DNA from: Anastatus disparis
Lineage: Eukaryota; Arthropoda; Insecta; Hymenoptera; Eupelmidae
DNA length: 64,000 bases
Direction: 5' to 3'
Assembly: GCA_017163975.1 (NCBI GenBank)
Contig: JAFFSR010000017.1
Location: 248,001-312,000 of the forward strand
Of the stretch, positions 24,330 through 37,641 are shown in pieces. The translations under genes and the position numbers were made by a program. The notes beneath the pieces are model-generated. The model ran no database searches, was not told the DNA's origin, and saw nothing but the letters and a program-made list of their open reading frames with translations. The stretch's first letter is position 1, and every line of letters begins with the position of its first letter.

Positions 24330-27300
24330 TTTTACGAAGGACCCCTGGAAGCCTTCGTAAACCTTCCAAGGAAGATTCCGTTGGAAGATTGATGAATCAT
24401 TGCACCGAAAGATTTTATGGAAGCTTTATAGAAGACTTCGTTTTCCTTTCGGGGAAATGTTGGGAATTTTAACTGGAATATTTCGACTCCAGCCTCCTGG
24501 AAGATTCCGTGAACCTTCCAAGATAGATTCCCTTGGAAGATTGATAAATCATTGCACCGAAAGATTTCATGGAAACTTGAATGGAAGACTTCATTTACCT
24601 TTCAGCGAAATATTGGGAACAGTCATTGAAACATTTCAGTGGAAGGCTCCTGGAAGATTCCGTAAACCTTCTATGAAAGATTCCGTTGGAAGATTGATGA
24701 ATCATTGTACCGAAAGATTTCATGGAAGCTTGAATGAAAGACTCCGTTTACCTTTCAGTGAAATATTGGAAATTGTCATTGAAATATTCCAGTGGAAGGC
24801 TCCTGAAAGCTTCCATAAACCTTCCAAGAAAGATTCCGGTGAAAGATTGATAAATCATTGCACCGAAAAATTTCATGGAAGCTTGAAAGGAAGACTCCGT
24901 TTATCTTTCAGCAAAATATTAAAAATTGTCATTGAAACATTTCAGTGGAAGGCTTCTAAAAGCTTCCGTAAACCTTCCAAGGAAGATTTCGTTGGAAGAT
25001 TGATTAATCATTGCACCGAAAGATTTCATGGAAGCTTTATAGAAGACTCCGTTTCCCTTTTATGGAAATGTTCGGAATTTTCACTGGAATATTCCAACTT
25101 AAGTCTCCTGAAAGTTTCTGTAGACCTTCCAAGGAAGATTCCGGTGAAAGATTGATGAATCATTGCACCGAAAAATTTCATGGAAGCTTGAAAGGAAGAC
25201 TCCGTTTATCTTTCAGCGAAATAATAAAAATCGTCATTGAAACATTTCAGTGGAAGGCTTCTAAAAGCTTCCGTAAACCTTCCAACGAAGATTCCGTTGG
25301 AAGATTGATCAATCATTGCACCGAAAGATTTCATGGAAGCTTTATAGAAGACTCCGTTTTCCTTTTGGGAGAATATTCGGAATTTTTACTGGAATATTTC
25401 GACTTAAGTCTCCTAAAAGTTTCTGTCAACCTTCCAAGGAAGATTCCGTTGGAAGATTGATCAATCATTGCACCGAAAGATTTTATGGAAGCTTTATAGA
25501 AGACTCCGTTTTCCTTTTGGGGCAATGTTCGAAATTTTCACTGGAATATACCGACTTAAGTCTCCTGAAAGTTTCTGTAAACCTTACAAGGAAGATTCCC
25601 TTGGAAGATTGATGAATCATTGCACCGAAAAATTTCATGGAAGCTTGAAAGGAAGACTCTGTTTATCTTCCAGCGAAATATTAAAAATCGTCATTAAAAC
25701 ATTTCAGTGGAAGGCTTCTAAAAGCTTCCGTAAACCTTCCAAGGAAGATTCCGTTGGAAGATTGATTAATCATTGCACCGAAAGATTTCATAAGAGCTCT
25801 ATAGAAGACTCTGTTTTCCTTTTCGGAAAATGTTCAGAATTTTCACTGGAATATTTCGACTTAAGTCTCCTGAAAGTTTCTGTAAACCTTCCAAGAAAGA
25901 TCCCGGTAAAAGATTGATGAATCATTGCACCGAAAAATTTCATGGAAGCTTGAAAGGAAGACTCCGTTTATCTTTCAGCGAAATATTAAGAATCGTCATT
26001 GAAACATTTCAGTGGAAGGCTTCTAAAAGCTTCCGTAAACCTTCCAAGGAAGATTCCGTTGGAAGATTGATCAATCATTGCACTGAAAGATGTCATGAAA
26101 GCTTCATAGGAGACTCCGTTTTCCTTTTGGGGAAATGTTCGGAATTTTCACTGGAATATTCCGACTTAAGTCTCCTGAAAGTTTCTGTAAACCTTCCAAG
26201 GAAGACTCCGTTGGAAGATTGATCAATCATTGCACCGAAAGATTTTATGGGAGATTTATAGAAGACTCCGTTTTCCTTTTGGGGAAATGTTCATAATTTT
26301 CACTGGAATATTCCGACTTAAGTCCCCTGGAAGATTCCGTAAACCTTCCAAGGAAGATTTCCTTGGAAGATTGATGAATCATTGCACCGAAAAATTTCAT
26401 GGAAGCTTGAAAGAAAGACTCCGTTTTCCTTTTGGGGCAATGTTCGAAATTTTTACTGGAATATTCCGACTTAAGTCTCCTAAAAGTTTCTGTCAACCTT
26501 CCAAGGAAGATTCCGTTGGAAGATTGATCAATCATTGCACCGAAAGATCTTATGGAAGCTTTATAGAAGACTCCGTTTTCCTTTTGGGGCAATGTTCGAA
26601 ATTTTCACTGGAATATACCGACTTAAGTCTCCTGAAAGTTTCTGTAAACCTTACAAGGAAGATTCCCTTGGAAGATTGATGAATCATTGCACCGAAAAAT
26701 TTCATGGAAGCTTGAAAGGAAGACTCTGTTTATCTTCCAGCGAAATATTAAAAATCGTCATTGAAACATTTCAGTGGAAGGCTTCTAAAAGCTTCCGTAA
26801 ACCTTCCAAGGAAGATTCCGTTGGAAGATTGATCAGTCATTGCACCGAAAGATTTCATGAGAGCTTTATAGAAGACTCCGTTTTCCTTTTCGGAAAATGT
26901 TTGGAATTTTCACTGGAATATTTCGACTTAAGTCTCCTAAAAGTTTCTGTAAACCTCCCAAGGAAGATCCCGGTAAAAGATTGATGAATCATTGCACCAA
27001 AAAATTTCATGGGCGCTAGAAAGGAAGACTCCGTTTATCTTTCAGCGAAATATTAAAAATCGTCATTGAAACATTTCAGTGGAAGGCTCCTAAAAGCTTC
27101 CGTAAACCTTCCAAGGAAGATTCCGTTGGAAGATTGATTAATCATTGCACCGAAAGATTTCATGGAAGCTTTATAGAAGACTCCGTTTTCCTTTTGGGGA
27201 AACGTTTAGAATTTTCACTGGAATATTTCTACTTAAGTCTCCTGAAAGTTTCTGTAAACCTTCCAAGGAAGATTCCGTCGGAAGATTGATCAATTATTGC

Positions 27301-30300
27301 ACCAAAAGATTTCATGGAAGATTTATAGAAGACTCCATTTTCCTTTCGGGGAAATGTTCGAAATTTTCACTAGAATATTCCGACTTAAGTCTCCTGAAAG
27401 TTTCTGTAAACCTTCCAAGGAAGATTCCGTTGGAAGATTGATTAATCATTGCACCGAAAGATTTCATGGAAACTTGAATGGAAGACTTCGTTTAACTTTC
27501 AGTGAAATATTGGAAATTGTCATTGAAATATTCCAGTGGAAGGCTCCTGAAAGCTTCCATAAACCTTCCAGGGAAGATTCCGGTGAAAGATTGGTGAATC
27601 ATTGCACCGAAAAATTTTATGGAAGCTTTATAGAAGACTCCGTTTTCCTTTTGGGTAAATGTTCAGAATTTCCACTGGAATATTCCGACTTGAGTCTCCT
27701 GAAAGTTTCTGTAAACCTTCCAAGGAAGATTCCGTTTAAAGATTGATCAATCATTGCACCGAAAAATTTCATGGAAGCTTTATAGAAGACTCCGTTTTCC
27801 TTTTGGGGAAATGTTTGGAATTTTCACTGGAATATTTCGACTTGAATCTCCTAAAAGTTTCTGTAAACCTTCCAAGGAAGATTCCGTTGAAAGATTGATT
27901 AATCATTGCACCGAAAGATTTCATGGAAACTTGAATGAAAGACTTCATTCACCTTTCAGCGAAATATTGGAAATTGTCATTGAAACATTTCAGTGGAAGG
28001 ATCCTGAAAGCTTCTTTAAACCTTCCAAGGAAGATTCCGGTGAAAGATTGATAAATCATTGCACCAAAAAATTTTATGGGAGCTAGAAAGGAAGACTCCG
28101 TTTATCTTTCAGCGAAATATTAAAAATTGTCATTGAAACATTTCAGTGAAAGGCTCCTAAAAGCTTCCGTAAACCTTCCAAGGAAGATTCCGTTGGAAGA
28201 TTGATCAATCATTGCACCGAAAGATTTTATGGAAGATTTATAGAAGACTCCGTTTTCCTTTTGGGGAAATGTTCGGAATTTTCAATGGAATATTCCGACT
28301 TAAGTCTCCTGGAAGATTCCGTAAACCTTCCAAGGAAGATTCCCTTGGAAGATTGATGAATTATTGCACCGAAAGATATCATGGAAACTTGAATGGAAGA
28401 CTTCATTTACCTTTCAGCGAAATATTGGGAATAGTCATTGAAACATTTCAGTGGAAGGCTCCTGGAAGATTCCGTAAACCTTCTATGAAAGATTCCGTTG
28501 GAAGATTGATGAATCATTGTACCGAAAGATTTCATGGAAGCTTGAATGAAAGACTTCGTTTACTTTTTAGTGAAATATTGGAAATTGTCATTTAAATAAT
28601 CCAGTGAAAGGCTCCTTAAAGCTTCCATAAACCTTCCAAGGAAGATTCCGGTGATAGATTGATGAATCATTGCACCAAAAAATTTTATGGGAGCTAGAAA
28701 GGAAGACTCCGTTTATCTTTTAGCGAAATATTAAAAATTGTCATTGAAACATTTCAGTGAAAGGCTCCTAAAAGCTTCCGTAAACCTTCCAAGGAAGATT
28801 CCGTTGGAAGATTGATCAATCATTGCACCGAAAGATTTCATGGAAGCTTTATAGAAGACTCCGTTTTCCTTTTCGGAAAATGTTCGGAATTTTCACTAGA
28901 ATATTCCGACTTAAGTCTCCCGAAAGTTTCTGTAAACCTTCCAAGGAAGATTCTGGTGGAAGATTGATGAATCATTGCACCGAAAAATTTCATGAAAGCT
29001 TGAAAGGAAGACTCCGTTTATCTTTCAGCGAAATATTAAAAATCGTCATTGAAACATTTCAGTGGAAGGCTTCTAAAAGCTTCCGTAAACCTTCCAAAGA
29101 AGATTCCGTTGGAAGATTGATCAATCATTGCACCGAAAGATTTCATGAAAGCTTTATAGAAGACTTCGTTTTCCTTTTGGGGAAATGTTAGGAATTTTCA
29201 CTGGAATATTCCGACTTCAGTCTCCTGAAAGTTTCTGTAAACCTTCCAAGGAAGATTCCGGTAAAAGATTAATTAATCATTGCACCGAAAAATTTCATGG
29301 AAGCTTGAAAGGAAGACTCCGTTTATCTTTCAACGAAATATTAAAAATCGTCATTGAAACATTTCAGTGGAAGGCTTCTAAAAGCTTCCGTGAACCTTCC
29401 AAGGAAGATTCCGTTGGAAGATTGATCAATCATTGCACCGAAAGATTTCATGAAAGCTTTATAGAAGACTCCGTTTTCCTTTTGGGGAAATGTCAGGAAT
29501 TTTTACTGGAATATTCCGACTTAAGTCTCCTGAAAGTTTCTGTAAACCTTCCAAGGTAGATTCCGTTGGAAGATTGATCAATCATTGCACCGAAAGATTT
29601 TATGGAAGATTTATAGAAGACTCCGTTTTCCTTTTGGGGAAATGTTCGGAATTTTCACTGGAATATTCCGACTTAAGTCTCCTGGAAGATTCCGTAAACC
29701 TTCCAAGGAAGATTCCCTTGGAAGATTGATGAATCATTGCACCGAAAGATTTCATGGAAACTTGAATGGAAGACTTCATTTACCTTTCAGCGAAATATTG
29801 GGAATAGTCATTGAAACATTTCAGTGGAAGGCTCCTGGAAGATTCCGTAAACCTTCTATGAAAGATTCCGTTGGAAGATTGATGAATTATTGTACCGAAA
29901 GATTTCATGGAAGCTTGAATGAAAGACTCCGTTCACCTTTCAGTGAAATATTGGAAATTGTCATTGAAATAATCCATTAAAGGCTCCTGAAAGCTTCCAT
30001 AAACCTTCCAAGGAAGATTCCGGTGATAGATTGATGAATCATTGCACCAAAAAATTTCATGGGCGCTAGAAAAGAAGACTCCGTTTATCTTTCAGCGAAA
30101 TATTAAAAATCGTCATTGAAACATTTCAGTGGAAGGATCCTAAAAGCTTCCGTAAACCTTTCAAGGAAGATTCCGTTGGAAGATTGATTAATCATTGCAC
30201 CGAAAGATTTCATGGAAGCTTTATAGAAGACTCCGTTTTCCTTTTGGGGAAATGTTCAGAATTTTCACTGGAATATTCCGACTTCAGTCTCCTGAAAGTT

Positions 30301-32100
30301 TCTGTAAACCTTCCAAGGAAGATTCCGTTGGAAGATTGATCAATCATTGTACCGAAAGATTTTATGGAAGCTTTATAGAAGACTCCGTTTTCCTTTTGGG
30401 GCAATGTTCGAAATTTTCACTGGAATATACCGACTTAAGTCTCCTGAAAGTTTCTGTAAACCTTACAAGGAAGATTCCCTTGGAAGATTGATGAATCATT
30501 GCACCGAAAAATTTCATGGAAGCTTGAAAGGAAGACTCTGTTTATCTTTTAGCGAAATATTAAAAATCGTCATTGAAACAATTCAGTGGAAGGCTTCTAA
30601 AAGCTTCCGTAAACCTTCCATGGAAGATTCCGTTGGAAGATTGATCAATCATTGCACCGAAAGATTTCATGAAAGCTTTATAGAAGACTCCGTTTTCCTT
30701 TCGGGGAAATGTTCGGAATTTTCACTGGAATATTCCGACTTAAGTCTCCTGAAAGTTTCTGTAAACCTTCCAAGGAAGATTCTGGTAAAAGATTGATGAA
30801 TCATTGCACCGAAAAATTTCATGGAAGCTTGAAAGGAAGACTCCGTTTATCTTTCAGCGAAATATTAAAAATCGTCATTGAAACATTTCAGTGGAAGGCT
30901 TCTAAAAGCTTCCATAAACCTTCCAAGGAAGATTCCGTTGGAAGATTGATCAATCATTGCACCGAAAGATTTCATGAAAGCTTTATAGAAGACTCCGTTT
31001 TCCTTTTGGGGAAACGTTTAGAATTTTCACTGGAATATTCCTACTTAAGTCTCCTGAAAGTTTCTGTAAACCTTCCAAGGAAGATTCCGTCGGAAGATTG
31101 ATCAATTATTGCACCAAAAGATTTCATGGAAGATTTATAGAAGACTCCATTTTCCTTTCGGGGAAATGTTCGAAATTTTCACTAGAATATTCCGACTTAA
31201 GTCTCCTGAAAGTTTCTGTAAACCTTCCAAGGAAGATTCCGTTGGAAGATTGATTAATCATTGCACCGAAAGATTTCATGGAAACTTGAATGGAAGACTT
31301 CGTTTACCTTTCAGTGAAATATTGGAAATTGTCATTGAAATATTCCAGTGGAAGGCTCCTGAAAGCTTCCATAAACCTTCCAGGGAAGATTCCGGTGAAA
31401 GATTGGTGAATCATTGCACCGAAAAATTTCATGGAAGCTTTATAGAAGACTCCGTTTTCCTTTTGGGTAAATGTTCAGAATTTCCACTGGAATATTCCGA
31501 CTTGAGTCTCCTGAAAGTTTCTGTAAACCTTCCAAGGAAGATTCCGTTTAAAGATTGATTAATCATTGCACCGAAAAATTTCATGGAAGCTTTATAGAAG
31601 ACTCCGTTTTCCTTTTGGGGAAATGTTTGGAATTTTCACTGGAATATTTCGACTTGAATCTCCTGAAAGTTTCTGTAAACCTTCCAAGGAAGATTCCGTT
31701 GAAAGATTGATTAATCATTGCACCGAAAGATTTCATGGAAACTTGAATGAAAGACTTCATTCACCTTTCAGCGAAATATTGGAAATTGTCATTGAAACAT
31801 TTCAGTGGAAGGATCCTGAAAGCTTCTTTAAACCTTCCAAGGAAGATTCCGGTGAAAGATTGATGAATCATTGCACCGAAAAATTTCATGGAAGCTTGAA
31901 AGGGAGACTCCGTTTACCTTTCAGCGACATATTAAAGATTTTTACTGAAATATTTTGGTTCGAGTATCCTGCAAGCTTCCGTAAACCTTGCAAGGAAGAT
32001 TCTGTTGGAAGATTGATGAATTATTGCAGGGAAAGACCCAAGGAAGCTGTAAAGGAGACTGCATTTACCTTGCAGCTAAATGTTGGCAATTTTTGACTGA
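24330..32100. repeat. 152-153 bp satellite array, about 50 monomers, inside element C2
   Basis: The phrase CATTGCACCGAAA recurs at 24401, 24553, 24706, 24859, 25012, 25164 and onward (phase of TGCACC), giving a 152-153 bp period. At least three monomer classes are visible: one with TTTATAGAAGACTCCGTTTT, one with TTGAAAGGAAGACTCCGTTT and one with TTGAATGGAAGACTTCATTT. Blocks are duplicated at a distance of about 3.81 kb (25 monomers), for example 26535-28080 with 30347-31880. The terminal monomers near 31930-32100 are the most diverged. The period is not a multiple of three, so the many 98-251 codon frames are artefacts. Confidence 0.92.
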
Positions 32101-33599
32101 AACATTTGGGCCGACGACTTCAGGAAGCTTTCGTAAACATTTCATGGAAGATCCCATCAGTTGACTAATGAATCAGGAATTATTATTTCGAATAAATGTA
32201 AAACGGACACTACACCAGCACTCATCAATATGTCTTTTCCTCGTTTGTAAGTTAATAAAAAAAATTTTAATGACGCTATAGCTACACCAAAAAGACATTT
32301 TTATAAAAATAAGATAATTGTTATAAAAATGAGGTAATTTTTTTAACGAAAATGACTTTATTGCAATAACAAAAAACAAGTCCTTTTCCATTCAAATTTT
32401 TTATTATATCTAATGACGATATTTTTCCAATACATTACTTGGCATACCAAAAGGCGTTTTAAATAACATCATTTAGTATGTTAGGGATTAGGACAAAAAA
32501 CGACGTCGTTTAGTATGTTAAATGTTAACGAAAAATGACGTTATTTTTTAATAACAATGACGTCATTTTTTAATAACAATGACGTCCTTTTTTATATAAC
32601 TTTTCACATAGCATGAAATATTTCTTAAATATTTCTGAAATATTTCATTAATAGATTCGGAATAAAACAGAAAAATTGATATGAAATGTTTCTGAAATAT
32701 TGATATGTCCGCCTAGAAGATTGGCTTAAAATATTTCATTTGATGTTTCTGTAACATTCTTTCATGATTTTGTGAAATATTAATTTGTAATATTGTTGAA
32801 AGATTACAGCAACATTTGATCGAAAGATTCATGGAAGAATATGAATCTTTTAAGAAATGTTTCTGAAATATTTCCAAAATCATGTTCAAAATATATCCAA
32901 AATAACGTTGGTGAAAGATTCTATCAGATATTATTTTGATTTTGTAAGAGTTGTATCTCAAACCATATTAGATACCTATATATTTATTTGTTATTGAGAA
33001 TTTAAGCGCTTATTTATTTGTATCAGGAATTTTCGGTCTCATACACTAAACAAGAGAACGTTCCACCACTTGCGAGAGTTTGTCAACCGCATTTACAATC
33101 ACATGAAAATATAATCAAGTAGCCACCTGCTGGCAAGATGGAAGAATTGCTACGCACGCAAAATATCTACAAATATTTAGACAATATTTCTCTAATATTT
33201 CACTGTTATATTCATAAATTTTTAGGAATATTTCATGAAATTCTTCTTGAAAAATTTGCGCAGTATTGATTTAAAATATTTTAAGAAATGGTGCAGTAAT
33301 ATTTTTTCAATATTTCAGTGTTATGTTCAAACATTTTTTCAAATACTTCATGAAATATTTTTCAAATATAACAGGAATATTTCATGACATGTTTCTTGAA
33401 AGATTTAAGAAATATTAATTTAAAACATTTCAAGAAATAATGTAACTACTTACTTGAATATTTCAGTGTCGGATTCAAAAATATTTTTCAAATAAAACAT
33501 GAAATGTTCCAACAATATAACAGAAATATTTCAATGAATTATTTAATATTCATAAACTGAAATATTTCAAAGAATTATTAGTTCATCACTTATTTAATA

Positions 33600-34140
33600 T
33601 TTCACTGAAATATTTCATTAATAATTTACGGATGCTTCCAGTAACCTTTACTGAAATATTCCACGAAAAGTTTACGGAAGCTTCCGGTAAACTTCCTGGA
33701 AGCTTTCAATGTTTTTTCTGCAGTGAATTAAATCTTCCACGTTTTCTTCTAGGAAGCTTCCGTTAATATTCCACTGAAATTTTCAACGAAAAACTTACCG
33801 AAGCTTCCTGGAAGCTTTCACTGAAATATTTCAGGAATGATGTACGGAAGCTTCAAGTAAGCTTCCACTGAAATATTCCATGAAAAATTTACGGAGGCTT
33901 CCAGCAAGATTTCACTGACATGTTTCATGAATAATTTACGGAAGCTGTCGGTAAGCTTCTATTGAAATATTCCATGTATAATTTACGGAAGCTTCCAGTA
34001 AGCTTCCACTGAAATATTCTATGAAGGACTTACGGAGGCTTCCAGTGAGCTTTCACTGAAATATTCCATGAAAGACTTACGGAAGACTCCTGATCGAGGA
34101 CATATCTATCTTCCGGGAAGTTTCCACTGAAAACTTCCTG
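33600..34140. repeat. 47 bp tandem repeats of element C2
   Basis: Imperfect repeats with TTTACGGAAGCTTCC and CACTGAAATATTCCATGAA, the reverse complement of those at 13755-14540. They are rich in the palindromes GGAAGCTTCC and TTCATGAA. The frame at 34030-34272 crosses this repeat and its flank and is not supported as a gene. Confidence 0.75.
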
Positions 34141-34193
34141 AAAGCTTCCAACCTTTTTCCCACATCTTCCGGGAAGCTTACATGCTGTGTTGG

Positions 34194-34609
34194 ATGTGTA
34201 TATACGTATAATGTTCATGAAGCCTTCTTCAGTTGCCGCACGCATGATCATAATCTTCTTTTTCTTCGTCACTTGTGTGCATTATTGCAGCTGATTCTTT
34301 TTGCTGTACTTCTGTCTTTGTGTCTGCTATTACTCTTAGTTTACGACGAATATTTTCTTTATTCAAATAACTGTTAATTACTTTATTTTTTGTTCTGGTC
34401 TTCCCCTATAGTTTTCTCGACCCTCCTTTACATTTGTCAGTTTCTTATGCTTAAAGAAAAATCATTTTAAAGAACGTTACAGAAAAAAAATAAAACCTAA
34501 GATTTCTGAAAAAAAATAAGTATGCTCGCTTGTTATAAATTCGCTTTTTATATTTAATAAATAATCTATTCAAATTTTATTCCTTGTGATGTATTGTATA
34601 CATCACAAT
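34194..34609. other. Stretch without a recognised gene
   Basis: Mixed composition with poly-A and poly-T runs. No long reading frame, RNA gene or element end was recognised. Confidence 0.3.
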
Positions 34610-35480
34610 TTTACCTTATTTTCAAGTTTGAGCCGCTACTTGGGAACATCTATAAAAATTCTGATATATATATTTCAAAGTTTTTTGTGATAATATCCAG
34701 AATTACACTTGCACCTAGTCAGTAAGTATCAAAAAGCTAATAGTAAAATATTCTAACCTTACTTTATGTTAGAGTCACCACTTTAAATCATCTGAAATAA
34801 TTCTCATACCTCAACCACAAAGTTTTTCTTTTACTAAAACCAGAATTAAACTTGCATCAAGTCAGTAAGTATTATAAGACAAACAATGAAATATTTTAAC
34901 CTATTTTTAGGTTAGAGCCACTACTTGGAAACATCTGTAAAAATCCTGATACATGTATTCTAATGTTTTTTCTAATTAAAATTCAGAATTCGACCTGCAC
35001 GCAATTGGTAAGTATCAAAAAATCAATAATAAAATATATTAACCTATTTTTAGATTAGATCCGCCACTTGGAAACATCTGTAAAAATGCTAATACCTCTA
35101 CTACAGATTTTTTTTCGATAAAAATCAGAATTCGACCCGCACCAAGTCAGAAAGTATCGAATAACCAAGAATGAAATATTTGAATTTGTTTTCAGGTTTG
35201 AGCCACCATCCGGAAACATCTATAAAAATTCTGATACATGGATTCCAATGTTTTCTCTTGATAAGATCCAGAATTAGACCTACATCAAGTCAGTAAATAT
35301 CAAAAAACCAATAATAAAATAATCTTACTTACTTTTAGGTTAATGCCACCACTTGAAAAGATCTAGAAAAATTCTAAAACATGTATTCGTATGGTTTTTC
35401 TTAAAAAATTTAGAATTAGACTTACACCTAGTTGGTAAGTATCAAAAAACTAATAATGAAATATTTTAACCCGAATATCT
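34610..35480. repeat. 143 bp tandem repeat, about six copies
   Basis: The phrase GAGCC(A/G)C.ACTTGG recurs at about 34630, 34772, 34915, 35058, 35200 and 35343, a period of 142-143 bp. Each unit also has AGAATT(A/C)GACCTGCA-like and AGTAAGTATCAAAAA-like phrases. Divergence between units is substantial, so the array is not recent. Several units carry GTAAGT followed by CTAAC or TTAAC and TTTTTAG, resembling splice signals. Confidence 0.8.
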
Positions 35481-35563
35481 AAAGATTTGAGAAAATTTGT
35501 ATTTGTTCTTAAAGTTAGAAACTGTACTTCAGGATGCTCATAGATTTTTTAACGGACATTAAC

Positions 35564-35770
35564 CGCTTCGTTGGCATTGACGCATTTCTGCGTCAAATTT
35601 TTTCGTGCCCAGCGTGTCATTGACGCATTTTTGCGTCAACTATTTTAAAAAAAAATTTTTTAAATTAACTATTTTAACTATTTTTAACTATTCATTTTAA
35701 CTATTTATTTTTTTTTTAATTTTTGCACATTTTGACACTTTTTGTTCAATTCTCTGTGCCAACGAAGGGG
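35564..35770. mobile_element. TTAA-flanked MITE, 207 bp, with internal hairpins
   Basis: TTAA at 35560-35563 and 35771-35774. The ends CCGCTTCGTTGGCA and, reversed, CCCCTTCGTTGGCA form a terminal inverted repeat beginning with CC, as in piggyBac-type elements. Inside are two self-complementary 20-mers, TTGACGCATTTCTGCGTCAA (35578-35597) and TTGACGCATTTTTGCGTCAA (about 35613). Confidence 0.75.
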
Positions 35771-35774
35771 TTAA

Positions 35775-36974
35775 GTACACTTAAAATAAAATCTGAAAGA
35801 AAGTGTTTTTTTTACTTGAAGGAATCTGGAGGGAGCGGGGGGGCTTGAAATACCCAAAATATTACTCATTCAGATTAAATTCAATAATTATAAGGATTGG
35901 ACAAAAATAGACATTGCCATTTTACCATTCTAAATGAGGGGACCCTTTCAAAGTAAATTTGTTTACAATTAGTTGAAAAATTCTGCGCCACTACAAAAAT
36001 AGACAAAGTTAAGCCATCGACAAAAGGAAAGGATTCTAAATATCAAATGAGATCTTTTAAAATTATTCATGGATCAAAGTCTTATATTTAATATATAATT
36101 GAGATAAATAAAGTTTAATCTTTTAACATTATAGAAAAAAATTTATAATTACATTTGAATCAAATTTTTTCTGATACTATAACTCAGGCCTTATACCTTG
36201 AATAGACAGGCATTTATTAGAAGTATTATAACCAAAACATGGACTTTAAAGTATAAATTAAGACATTAACTTTAAAAGTTTATATAAATCTAGATAGTTC
36301 TCACATATTTCAATTAAAAAGAAAGATTGTAATAACAGATTGTCAAAAAAAATGTTCACCTTAAATAATTATTGATAAGAGATAAAAGCTCAATACAAAT
36401 TAAAATTTTACTGAAAAAAAGACAAAAAAATATTTAATTACATTAACAACAAACGCTCACTCAAAAATATAATAATATTCATTACATGCATAAGTTTTTT
36501 TTATGAGATTGTAGAAAGAGAAATGAGATAAAATAGATATACAACTGAAATTCAAAAAAAAAAAAAAATAAATAAATTATGTGATAAGAATAGCAATTTA
36601 AAATTTATATTTCTTTATATTAATACTATGTAATCTAGTGTATTAATCATTTTAGTGTATTAAATTTCAAATGATTAATACACTAGATCACATAATATTA
36701 ATATAAAGAAATATAAGTTTCAAACTCCTATTCTTATCACAACGCTTTCATGTAAGCTTTAAATTCCTATTCTCATTAGTTTCAAATTCTAATTTCTACT
36801 ATAGCGCTCAAGTCAGAGACTTTTAAAAATAAATTATAACCTATTGATAAATGTCGATACGATAACTAAATTTTTCCGATAGACAGTTTCTACCTTACTG
36901 ATATAATATCGACTGGTACATACAAATAGAAATCTATACTTGATACTTTATGTATTATCAATATATATCTATTA
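35775..36974. other. AT-rich DNA with one hairpin (36580-36740)
   Basis: No gene. The segment GTGATAAGAATAG at 36580 is mirrored by CTATTCTTATCAC ending at 36740, and the intervening arms (containing ATCTAGTGTATTAAT) pair to form an imperfect hairpin of about 160 bp. A G-rich run lies at about 35835-35850. Confidence 0.5.
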
Positions 36975-37598
36975 CACAGGCCCACAAAATGAAAAAAAAT
37001 GTCTGAACTTTTGACCGGACATACATATTCCCATGTATTTTTCGACGCTGAATCCGAATCTGTAATAAAAATATAGGGTTTTCCTAACTTTTCTCAGAGT
37101 TTTATTGAAAAAACCTCATTTTTTACGGTTTTTTTGCGGTTTTTCGAGTCTAGAAAAAACAAATCATGAGATACGGTTAATTGGACTTCAAAATCGAATT
37201 CTACGGGAAAAAATACACGGGAAACCATACCTTCAAATTTTTTTAACGCGATTCTAGTCCTCTGTATGGGGCTGAAAAGATGAGGAAATCGGTAAAAGTC
37301 GAAATTTTGCCTAAAATGGATTTAAACAATATTAAAATTTAATCATGCGTCTTTTGAAGAGTCGATAAACATTGGAAATACTATCCTGGGGTTTTTCAGA
37401 TTGCTGATCATGAATTTGAAGTCAGATTGTGTAAAAACTACTTCTAGAGGGCGGTGACAAGAACTGTATATGCTAAATTTATCGATTTTTAAAAATTTTA
37501 CGTCTGAAATACTAATTTTAGAGTCTTTCACAGCATTGACTGTAAATTCAAGATATTAACTTAGCCTATTGTGTACGTTAAACTTAACATTTTGTCTA

Positions 37599-37629
<31 letters not shown>

Positions 37630-37641
37630 TCCGATGTTTTT

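Larger units (their letters stand above)
24205..34193 (-). mobile_element. Repeat-built element C2, 10 kb, with expanded satellite
   Basis: The ends form a terminal inverted repeat: TCCCACACAGCATGAAAG on the left and, reversed, TCCAACACAGCATGTAAG on the right. The parts are those of C1 in reverse order: satellite (24330-32100), the block with TGACGT motifs (32160-32610), an internal terminal motif CATAGCATGAAAT at about 32609, GAAATATTTC-rich sequence, unique core (about 32935-33180), and 47 bp repeats (33600-34140). C1 is 3.1 kb; almost the entire difference is satellite expansion. No gene. Confidence 0.7.

Noticed and set aside
24175..32096. About twenty overlapping open frames of 64-251 codons resembling a protein family (MHRKISWKLYRRLRFPF...)
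   Set aside because: They follow the 152-153 bp satellite period, switch frame from monomer to monomer, overlap each other on one strand and appear on the other too; the period is not divisible by three.
24330..32100. Possible CRISPR array
   Set aside because: The repeats are 152 bp and contiguous without unique spacers, and the DNA is eukaryotic.
34030..34272. 80-codon minus-strand frame starting MTKKKKIMIMR
   Set aside because: It crosses the end of element C2 into 47 bp repeats; the only distinct part is 30 residues with no known motif.
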